Positions 35,027-41,737 of a DNA stretch of 49,729 nucleotides are shown piece after piece. The notes beneath the pieces are model-generated. The model did no database searches. It was not told the DNA's origin and saw nothing but the letters and a program-made list of their open reading frames with translations. Position 1 is the first letter of the stretch. Each line of letters begins with the position of its first letter. The translations under genes and the position numbers were made by a program. Origin of the DNA: DIGJ01 sp036658435 (lineage in GTDB: Bacteria; Bacillota; Clostridia; Lachnospirales; Lachnospiraceae). Location of the stretch: the NCBI GenBank assembly GCA_036658435.1, contig JAVXEO010000008.1:1-49729 (forward strand). Reading direction: 5' to 3'.

Positions 35027-36088
35027 TTATTTATTATGTCCAAAATGAAAGACGGTTGTTGAATCAAAAGTCTTGCCTTTAGGCAAAATACAAGTATCTA
35101 TATTTTTTAGATTAACAGAATTGGGAATATACTGTGTTTCAAAGCAAAATCCGGCTCTTTTTTGATATTTATATCCACCCTTTCCCTTCTCTTTTCCCTT
35201 AATAAAATTCCCGGTATAAAACTGTAGTCCCGGCATATCCGAATATACTTCCATACATATTCCACTTTCTTCCTCTTTTGCTTCTGCTACCAGAGTGACT
35301 TCCTTATCCGCCTGGTCAAAAACAAAATGGTGATCATAGCCCCCAGCATTTTTTAAGGGTGCATAATCGGCTTCTATATCTTCTCCAATGGCTTTCCAAA
35401 CCCTAAAGTCCATAGGGGTTCCCTCTACTGGCACCAATTCTCCAGTTGGTATTAGCTCTTCATCTGTCAGAGCAAAATTTGCACTGGCTATTTTCACCTT
35501 ATGTTGAAGCACATCACCGGAATCATGTCCACCCAGATTGAAATAAGAATGATTGGTAAGGTTTACCAGGGTGTCTTGGTCTCCCACCGCAAAATACTCC
35601 ATTACAAGGGCATTATCCTCTGTTAAGGTGTAAGTAACCGTAATGTCCAAGTTTCCGGGAAATCCTTGTTCCATATCCGGACTTAATCTGGAAAATTCAA
35701 CGGAAACTTCTCCCTCCTCTTCAAAAGTTTCAACCTCATACATTTTTTTATCATATCCTTCAAATCCGCTATGAAGGTTATGGTTTCCACTATTCTTTTC
35801 CAAAATATATTTCTTTTTATTCAGTGAAAATTCACCGTTTTGAATACGGTTTCCGTTTCTTCCAATAAATGCTCCATAATATGTATCCGAGGTTTCATAG
35901 TCCTCTACCGTATCAAATCCCAGAACCACATCTTTTTTATTATTTTTTTTATCAGGAACAAGAAGACTTACCAGTCTCGCTCCATAATCAATAAACTCCG
36001 CTTCCATTCCATTATGATTTTTCAACCGGTAGCTTGTTACTATTTCTCCGGACTTTGTCTTTCCAAAGATTCTCTTTTGAATACTCAT
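35027..36088 (-). CDS. galM: aldose 1-epimerase (mutarotase)
   Basis: Interconverts alpha and beta anomers of galactose/glucose. Its 353 residues show FIGRNGNRIQNGEFSL, the substrate-binding NHNLHSGFEGYDK, the catalytic His in LVNLTNHSYFNLGGH and the catalytic Glu in AGFCFETQYIPNSVN. GGAGAA lies 6 bases before the ATG. The first 77 bases lie inside the preceding PAS gene in another frame, an unusually long overlap. No other sugar gene is near; it is the last gene of the zinc-ribbon/DUF5685 operon. Confidence 0.95.
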   Translation of the reverse strand: MSIQKRIFGKTKSGEIVTSYRLKNHNGMEAEFIDYGARLVSLLVPDKKNNKKDVVLGFDTVEDYETSDTYYGAFIGRNGNRIQNGEFSLNKKKYILEKNSGNHNLHSGFEGYDKKMYEVETFEEEGEVSVEFSRLSPDMEQGFPGNLDITVTYTLTEDNALVMEYFAVGDQDTLVNLTNHSYFNLGGHDSGDVLQHKVKIASANFALTDEELIPTGELVPVEGTPMDFRVWKAIGEDIEADYAPLKNAGGYDHHFVFDQADKEVTLVAEAKEEESGICMEVYSDMPGLQFYTGNFIKGKEKGKGGYKYQKRAGFCFETQYIPNSVNLKNIDTCILPKGKTFDSTTVFHFGHNK

Positions 36089-37178
36089 TTTGTTTCTCCT
36101 TCTCTTCTTTTGTCTTTTCTATCTCTGCAAGAATTCCCTGTTTATATTTTGTAGAGTCTCCCATGGTACATTCTATGGTTTCATCCTTTACCCATATGAT
36201 TTCATCATCTTTTTTCCGTATACGGTACTCAATTACCAGAGCACTTTCTTTCACACCCTCCGATACCGTATTTTTATACTTAAATAAAGGATAATCTTCT
36301 TTTACAATAATATCTTTCCAAGTTAATTTTCCTTCATAAAATTCTTGTAATGTATATCCCCATTTTACCACGTTAGGTGAAATGTAATCCACAATTCCTT
36401 CCGCTCCTTTTTCCCAGGTTACGGCAATCCAATTGCTTCGTTTTATTGCCTCCGACAATATATTGTTTTCCCTTTGTATCTCATCTTGAAAAGCCTGAAA
36501 CACTTCGTCATCCAAAATTAATGTATACATCGTTAAGATTCCTACACTGGTTCCATTTTTATTGGAAAGAGAAATTCGATTAACCCTTGCAAAACTTGTG
36601 GCATTGTCTTCTACTTTTACTTCTTCAAGGAGATCAAACTGGCCCTCCTGTGTTTTCAAAAGTTTCTCCTGACGGCTGCGAATATCTGACATCTTGTATT
36701 CTTCCCCTTCACTGAGTACAAACTTTTCTTCTATAAACCGGCGTTCCACATCTTTTTCCAAAAAAGTATTGCACCCTAGCAGTTCCATTTTTTTATTTCT
36801 CCAAGTTATTCTTGGAATTCTTTTTCTGTAAATCTTGCAAAAAGGTCTTTTATAGGATTCTTCAAATAGAACAATCATGACGTGCTCCTCGGAAAGATCA
36901 AGAGAGCTCACTTCTAAATCAATCACCAGTCTATCTTTTTTATTGGTTATGTACCTTTGGTATAATACAATGCTTCCGTTGGTAAGTACTTCTTTTGAAA
37001 ACTTTTGTTTTCCTTTTCCTTCCCATATTGTATTGATATTACTACATTTCTCACCTATTAATTGTTCCGCTCTTTTACTCATTGCTACAATACGTCCTGT
37101 TTCATAGATATAAACCAGCATAGGAAAGTCAATTCTTCGAACCAGTTCCTTTATTTGACGCTTTAATGAGCTTTTCAA
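36012..37178 (-). CDS. PAS-domain protein without recognisable output domain
   Basis: A 388-residue soluble protein with no membrane segment. An N-terminal PAS-like region (about 10-110, DFPMLVYIYETGRIVAMSKRA in family style), a middle region of uncertain fold and a C-terminal PAS/PAC (about 245-355, ending YRIRKKDDEIIWVKDETIEC) are visible. After the last PAC comes only a charged tail, partly encoded within galM. No kinase, GGDEF, EAL or HTH domain follows. It lies 19 bp after the GGDEF gene, so it may work in trans with it, or it is a truncated relic of a longer sensor. Confidence 0.75.
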   Translation of the reverse strand: MKSSLKRQIKELVRRIDFPMLVYIYETGRIVAMSKRAEQLIGEKCSNINTIWEGKGKQKFSKEVLTNGSIVLYQRYITNKKDRLVIDLEVSSLDLSEEHVMIVLFEESYKRPFCKIYRKRIPRITWRNKKMELLGCNTFLEKDVERRFIEEKFVLSEGEEYKMSDIRSRQEKLLKTQEGQFDLLEEVKVEDNATSFARVNRISLSNKNGTSVGILTMYTLILDDEVFQAFQDEIQRENNILSEAIKRSNWIAVTWEKGAEGIVDYISPNVVKWGYTLQEFYEGKLTWKDIIVKEDYPLFKYKNTVSEGVKESALVIEYRIRKKDDEIIWVKDETIECTMGDSTKYKQGILAEIEKTKEEKEKQNEYSKENLWKDKVRRNSNKLPVEKS

Positions 37179-37197
37179 AATTCAGCACCTCCCCTTA

Positions 37198-38862
37198 CTA
37201 CCCCACTAAAATTGATTCTTTCAATCTTTGCTTTATTTTTGTTTTATTTATATACATACACGCATCGGCTCGATCCGTGGTGGAAGATAGATTCCGATCA
37301 TATTTTTCATCATATTTTTTATATCCGAAAGCAATGGACATTTCTTCCGTAGTATACGGTCCTTTTAGTTTAGAAAGGCGAATGTACATTTCTTTTGCAT
37401 ACAGCTCAAATTCTTCTTCTGAAATTCCTTTTAATATAGCACAAAATTCATCTCCCCCAATTCGGTAAATATTTCCATAGGGTCCAAAAATATCCTGAAG
37501 TATCTCGCTGCTGATAATAAGATAATAGTCTCCTGCACTGTGTCCATGTACATCATTAAAAACTTTTAAATTGTTTAAATCAAACATAGCAACCCCATAG
37601 TTTTTATAGTTTTGTTTTTCAATTTGTTTGATTTTTTCCATAAATGCCATACGGTTTCCCATACAGGTCAAGGCATCATTGTAAGCAATGGATTTCATCT
37701 TTTCGGAATCTTTTCCAAGTTTAGCCAGCCGCATGGATTCTTCCAGTACTTCGTAAGCTAAAATCATAAGAGTTAAGAATACAATCCATCTTGTAAATCT
37801 TGCACCATCTGTAACTCCATAACATTCATAAGAGAAAAAATCAATCAGATTCACAGCCAGCACACAAATAAAAAACAGCATATGTGCTTTCACTTTTTTT
37901 CTCTTTTTTCCTTTTGTTCTTTCCAATTCCGTTCCCATCAATACAAGAATAAAAGCTCCACACATCCATAAATAAATGTAGGAAACGATTTCCATCTCAC
38001 GAATGTTAATTGCATTAAAACCAACCCCCAATGCTACTAATAAAATACTTCCCAGATAAACTTCCAAAAGTCCTTCAAATACTTTTTTCCCCATGGTTCC
38101 ATAGTTCTCTGAAACATAGCGAATGAGTGGATATTGAATGAGCAGCAGCAGAAAATACTGCGTCATATTCAGTTCATAATAATATCCTAAAAAAATCTGT
38201 ATTATCTGTGTTTGAATGATAGACCACGCCGCAATTTCAATAGTAATAATTCCGATATAAAATGCCTTTTTTTCTACCTTTTTTCGTTTTATAAACCATG
38301 CAAAAAGAATGATAATTCCCATCGTTCCAATAAGAAGGCTCCCTATAAAAGCACTTCCATTTTTGGAAATTCGATTCATTACCAGCTCTGTTTTATCCCC
38401 TATTAATACCTCAGGCTCTCTATTTTCTCCGTCTTTTCCCCATAAGGTAATGCTAATGGTCTTTCCTGCATCTTTCCCACTCAGTGCTACGAAGTTCCAT
38501 CGATTTCCCGGAATTTTCACTTTTTCCTTACTTTTCTCAAAAAAATAATAAATTAATTCGTTGTCTATTCTTACCTCTGCGTATTGGTTCTTTGTAAAAA
38601 AAGAGATAGCACTTCCATCTTTTAGATTAAGCGGCAAACTTTTAGCCATTTTTCGTTCGGACATACTATCTGTTTTATTCCTTGTTGAAACAGAAACCGC
38701 TTGTTTTTTTTCCTCTATGGTTTCCCATTCCCCCATGTGTTTTATTGTTTCTTCTTCATTCTTTTCATAAGTTACATTGCCATTTGTCGAAAATAACACC
38801 AATACAAATCCAACAACTGCCATACACAACAAACCAAATATTTTCTTTGATACTCCATACAT
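37198..38862 (-). CDS. membrane-bound diguanylate cyclase (GGDEF protein)
   Basis: A 554-residue protein. An N-terminal anchor (about 9-24), an extracytoplasmic domain (about 25-165), a block of seven hydrophobic segments (about 170-375) in 7TMR-DISM style, and a GGDEF domain (about 390-550) are visible. The active site is intact: NDALTCMGNR, FDLNNLKVFNDVHGH and RIGGDEF (motif at 469-473). The product-inhibition RxxD motif is missing before GGDEF (GPYGNIYRI), so feedback by cyclic di-GMP through the I-site is unlikely. GGGGGAG lies 6 bases before the ATG. It follows the J-domain gene by 24 bp. The sensed signal is unknown. Confidence 0.92.
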   Translation of the reverse strand: MYGVSKKIFGLLCMAVVGFVLVLFSTNGNVTYEKNEEETIKHMGEWETIEEKKQAVSVSTRNKTDSMSERKMAKSLPLNLKDGSAISFFTKNQYAEVRIDNELIYYFFEKSKEKVKIPGNRWNFVALSGKDAGKTISITLWGKDGENREPEVLIGDKTELVMNRISKNGSAFIGSLLIGTMGIIILFAWFIKRKKVEKKAFYIGIITIEIAAWSIIQTQIIQIFLGYYYELNMTQYFLLLLIQYPLIRYVSENYGTMGKKVFEGLLEVYLGSILLVALGVGFNAINIREMEIVSYIYLWMCGAFILVLMGTELERTKGKKRKKVKAHMLFFICVLAVNLIDFFSYECYGVTDGARFTRWIVFLTLMILAYEVLEESMRLAKLGKDSEKMKSIAYNDALTCMGNRMAFMEKIKQIEKQNYKNYGVAMFDLNNLKVFNDVHGHSAGDYYLIISSEILQDIFGPYGNIYRIGGDEFCAILKGISEEEFELYAKEMYIRLSKLKGPYTTEEMSIAFGYKKYDEKYDRNLSSTTDRADACMYINKTKIKQRLKESILVG

Positions 38863-38886
38863 TGCCTACTCCCCCTGATTATTTCA

Positions 38887-39510
38887 CTAGCAAATACGTG
38901 GATATCCGCAAAGGCAGTTACAAAGCATGTTCGCAATCCATAACTTGCAACATATATTTCCTCCAAGACCGCCTCTTGTCTCATAAGTATTTCCTGCCTG
39001 CTGATACCACTGTCCCCCTGATTCTAACTGGCGTAATAGCATCTGATACTGCTGATTTCCAGGTTCCATAGCCGTTGCCTGTTTAGCATGCTCCAATGCC
39101 TCAATATTATTTCCCATTCCAGAATTTGCCATTGCACTATAATAATACCATCTTCCATTTTTTACCTGGATCTCAGAAAGAACATGCAATGCTTCTTTGA
39201 AATGGCCGGACTGAATATAATTATAAGCCGCCTGGTATTCAATTGGTTCACCGCTTTCTTCCCTTCCCCCGAATCCAAATCCCCCCTGACTTCTATTTTG
39301 ATAAAACGTTCCTTCTCCAGAACGTTCTTTCATTACTTGTTCGTATGCTTCTTGAATTTCTTTAAACTTTTCCTCTGCCTGTTCCTTGTTTGGGTTATTC
39401 ATATTGGCATCTGGATGATAACGTCTGCTTAAATTTCGGTAAGCACGCTTAACTTCATCATCGCTGGAACCTTTGGGAATCCCCAATGTAGCATATGGGT
39501 CAAACATCAT
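38887..39510 (-). CDS. J-domain (DnaJ-like) protein with TPR-like middle and Cys-rich tail
   Basis: A 207-residue protein. The N-terminal J domain (about 3-68) has the HPD motif in LSRRYHPDANM, so it could stimulate a DnaK ATPase. A Gly-rich linker (about 75-85) follows, then helical repeats resembling TPRs (about 90-165, AAYNYIQSGHFKEALHVL and ALEHAKQATAMEPGNQQY). The last 23 residues hold six cysteines, ending CCKLWIANMLCNCLCGYPRIC in two pieces (CCKLWIANML, CNCLCGYPRIC). It lacks the DnaJ zinc finger and substrate domain. It overlaps the DUF5685 gene by 11 bases, so the two are tightly coupled. Confidence 0.9.
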   Translation of the reverse strand: MMFDPYATLGIPKGSSDDEVKRAYRNLSRRYHPDANMNNPNKEQAEEKFKEIQEAYEQVMKERSGEGTFYQNRSQGGFGFGGREESGEPIEYQAAYNYIQSGHFKEALHVLSEIQVKNGRWYYYSAMANSGMGNNIEALEHAKQATAMEPGNQQYQMLLRQLESGGQWYQQAGNTYETRGGLGGNICCKLWIANMLCNCLCGYPRIC

Positions 39511-40324
39511 GCTTCTTATCCTTTCTCAACTTAACTTCCTCATACCGCATCCATACGCCTGAATATATAATATTTCTTAATATGTCCGCTTCTTTAATAA
39601 TTGGTAGTTTTTCAAACTCCTTTGCACACTCTGCCATCATTAAAGTTAGTATTTCTTTGTACTTATTTTGATAATCTCCAGTAAGAAATGGATTGTAATT
39701 TCCATTTTTTTTATCTTTTTCTAAATCATCATAGGCATCCAGTAAATAAATGAATTTTCCCAAAAAGAATCCAATTTTCCGCAAGGAATCTTCCCATTCA
39801 TCCACCTTATATACAAATAATTCCTCGATTAGTTCTCCAAAGCAGCGGGAAACCACATCTAGATTCGTTTCCTTCGATTTTTCGCACTCACGCAAAGCAT
39901 GAATTGACTTTTCCACAACCATGCTTTGCCTCTTATATTGATGTACTACTTTCTGAAATCGGTGTTTATAGAAAACACTTCCCAGCCATCCTTTTAAACT
40001 CTTTTCGTCCTGCCAGTCATCGATACATTTATAGTAGGTCATCAATATATTCATATCCGCCGCATATACCGATATTTCATTTTCTAATATTTTATGTTTT
40101 TTTAAAGGGTGCATCATACATCTTTGAATAGAGTAATGCTCTTCCGGTTCATAGAGCGCTGTTAAAAAGATGACTAAAAAAGTCATATCATACGTAAGGG
40201 TTAACTGTCCCTTCCTTCCATGACTTTTCTTTAAGGTTTTACAAAGACCACAATAATACGCTTGATACTTTTCATAATCTTTTATCTTTAATTCCTGCTG
40301 GTTAATCTGCACATATCCAAACAT
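39500..40324 (-). CDS. DUF5685-family protein with two Asp-rich motifs
   Basis: A 274-residue, mostly helical protein. The N-terminus has a conserved CxxC (QAYYCGLCKTLKKSHG). Two acidic motifs stand out: IDDWQDEK (DDxxD, about residue 98-104) and LLDAYDDLEKDKKNGNYNPF (about 196-215). Together with the all-helical character these resemble the paired Asp-rich motifs of class I isoprenoid synthases, but no close relation is evident by eye. AGGAG lies before the ATG. It is sandwiched between the zinc-ribbon membrane protein and the J-domain gene. Function unknown; I name the family from its N-terminal motif. Confidence 0.8.
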   Translation of the reverse strand: MFGYVQINQQELKIKDYEKYQAYYCGLCKTLKKSHGRKGQLTLTYDMTFLVIFLTALYEPEEHYSIQRCMMHPLKKHKILENEISVYAADMNILMTYYKCIDDWQDEKSLKGWLGSVFYKHRFQKVVHQYKRQSMVVEKSIHALRECEKSKETNLDVVSRCFGELIEELFVYKVDEWEDSLRKIGFFLGKFIYLLDAYDDLEKDKKNGNYNPFLTGDYQNKYKEILTLMMAECAKEFEKLPIIKEADILRNIIYSGVWMRYEEVKLRKDKKHDV

Positions 40325-40369
40325 TTTATGCTCCTATCTGTGCTTTCATTTCTAATCGTTCCCTTGATT

Positions 40370-40744
40370 TTAACTTCTCTTAACGAAACTGGCTTTGCAC
40401 TTTGGACAAATAACTTCAATTTTACCTTTTCCTCTTGGAATCCGAATCTTTTGCTTACAACTGGGGCACTTATAGATATGGCTTGTTTTTCGCACCTTAA
40501 AGAAATTCAAAAAGCGATTCCTTACATTCCAATATTTCGTATTCTCACTATAGCGCTTTTGAATGTTACGTGAAAACATACGGAAATATACGAAAACCAA
40601 TAATAACATGGCCAAACTGTTACAGATTCCATTTCGAAAAATTAATCCTAATATCATAAATCCTACAGCAATATACAGCATGAATTTTGTTAATGCATCC
40701 ACACCATATCTTCCGGTCATAAATTTTGCAAACTTTTCTTTCAT
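40370..40744 (-). CDS. small membrane protein with C-terminal zinc ribbon
   Basis: A 124-residue protein with two close hydrophobic segments (about 20-37 and 42-57). A basic linker and a C-terminal zinc ribbon follow: YKCPSCKQKIRIPRGKG and VICPKCKASF, four Cys as CxxC-N17-CxxC. The ribbon would face the cytosol or bind nucleic acid or protein. GGGAG lies 8 bases before the ATG. It is first in the operon with the DUF5685, J-domain, GGDEF, PAS and galM genes. I do not recognise a named family. Confidence 0.82.
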   Translation of the reverse strand: MKEKFAKFMTGRYGVDALTKFMLYIAVGFMILGLIFRNGICNSLAMLLLVFVYFRMFSRNIQKRYSENTKYWNVRNRFLNFFKVRKTSHIYKCPSCKQKIRIPRGKGKIEVICPKCKASFVKRS

Positions 40745-40804
40745 ATGACAACTCCCTTATTTTATATTTTTCTTTGTTTCTATATGATTTTGTTTCTATA
40801 TAGT

Positions 40805-40833
40805 AAGGTACCGCCTTGCTTTTGTTGTGTCAA
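40805..40833 (-). promoter_or_regulatory. second candidate promoter of the zinc-ribbon operon
   Basis: TTGACA (40828-40833), 17 bases, TACCTT (40805-40810) on the minus strand. Two direct copies of TTTGTTTCTATAT (plus strand, 40773-40785 and 40789-40801; 16-base period) follow between it and the gene, placed like a regulator site. Confidence 0.45.
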
Positions 40834-40857
40834 TAGAAATACTTATGTTTAATACAA

Positions 40858-40886
40858 ATTTTATACATATTTTAAACTTTCGTCAA
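40858..40886 (-). promoter_or_regulatory. candidate promoter of the zinc-ribbon operon
   Basis: TTGACG (40881-40886), 17 bases, TAAAAT (40858-40863) on the minus strand, five of six matches in each box. It stands back to back with the tRNA promoter. Confidence 0.6.
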
Positions 40887-40916
40887 CCAAAATTTTAATT
40901 TTTTTTATTTATAGGA

Positions 40917-40945
40917 TTGACAAATACTTTTTCATATTGTATTAT
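40917..40945 (+). promoter_or_regulatory. promoter of the tRNA-Gly gene
   Basis: TTGACA (40917-40922), 17 bases, TATTAT (40940-40945), about 30 bases before the tRNA. Confidence 0.85.
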
Positions 40946-40974
40946 ATTTTTTGTTCCGTATTACCTTTTATTTT

Positions 40975-41046
40975 GCGCGAGTGGCTCAGTGGTGGAGCAC
41001 GACCTTGCCAAGGTCGGGGCCGCGGGTTCGAGTCCCGTCTCGCGCT
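40975..41046 (+). tRNA. tRNA-Gly (GCC anticodon)
   Basis: A 72-base cloverleaf. The acceptor stem is GCGCGAG/CTCGCGC, the anticodon arm GACCT-TGCCA-AGGTC carries anticodon GCC, and the T loop is GGTTCGAGTCC. The discriminator is T, as in bacterial tRNA-Gly. CCA is not encoded (TTC follows). It has its own promoter and terminator. Confidence 0.97.
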
Positions 41047-41055
41047 TTCTGGTAA

Positions 41056-41079
41056 AAAAGCCTTTTGGGCTTTTTTTTT
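41056..41079 (+). terminator. terminator of tRNA-Gly
   Basis: AAAAGCC and GGCTTTT arms around a five-base loop (41056-41074), continued by an uninterrupted run of nine Ts. Confidence 0.9.
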
Positions 41080-41093
41080 ATTCCTGTGCAAAC

Positions 41094-41151
41094 AAAAAAG
41101 GTGCCATATGTAGCCGGCGTTTACTCGCTAAGAACATATGGCACCTTTTTT
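41094..41151. terminator. long bidirectional hairpin between tRNA-Gly and purE
   Basis: A perfect 17-bp stem (41094-41110 with 41135-41151), with A-runs and T-runs in the arms so that it can end transcription on either strand. The 24-base loop contains TAGC/GCTA that pairs further. It most likely ends the purE transcript (stop at 41186). It is longer and more structured than other terminators here. Confidence 0.85.
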
Positions 41152-41185
41152 GGGAAAAAGCAGGTACCTAACATAATTTCAAATC

Positions 41186-41698
41186 TTACATTTGTTTTAA
41201 GTAGCCTACATAACCCATTTTTGTTAATTTTTCATCTTTTGCAACAACATTTTTTTTCATTTCCTTACTATATGCTGTTAATTTTTCTCGTAAAGATTTA
41301 TTTCCAATTGCCAGCATTTTCACTGCAAGAATTGCCGCATTGGCTGCACCATCAATGGCTACGGTTGCAACCGGAATTCCGGTTGGCATTTGCACAATCG
41401 AGTAAAGGGAATCTACACCACCTAATGCCTTGGTACGAATTGGAATTCCAATTACCGGAAGTCGATACAATGCTGCACACATTCCCGGTAAATGTGCGGC
41501 TCCGCCTGCGCCTGCAATAATCACTTCTATTCCTTTTTCTTCTGCCTCCGTTGCATATTCCATAAAAATATCCGGCATTCTGTGTGCTGAAATAATTTTC
41601 ATTTCATACTCAATTCCAAAACGATCCAGTACCTCACATGCTTTCTTCATAATAGGAAGATCAGAATCGCTTCCCATTAAAATACCCACTTTTGACAT
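41186..41698 (-). CDS. purE: 5-(carboxyamino)imidazole ribonucleotide mutase
   Basis: Class I PurE converting N5-CAIR to CAIR in purine synthesis. A 170-residue protein with MGSDSDLPIMKKACEVL, the SAHRMPD loop, and IAGAGGAAHLPGM, all signature. AAGGAG precedes the ATG. It follows the aminopeptidase by 39 bp. No other pur gene is in the window, so it is separated from the rest of the pathway. Confidence 0.97.
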   Translation of the reverse strand: MSKVGILMGSDSDLPIMKKACEVLDRFGIEYEMKIISAHRMPDIFMEYATEAEEKGIEVIIAGAGGAAHLPGMCAALYRLPVIGIPIRTKALGGVDSLYSIVQMPTGIPVATVAIDGAANAAILAVKMLAIGNKSLREKLTAYSKEMKKNVVAKDEKLTKMGYVGYLKQM

Positions 41699-41737
41699 AA
41701 TAATCTCCTTTGTAATTGTTTCATGACATGGTATCCA

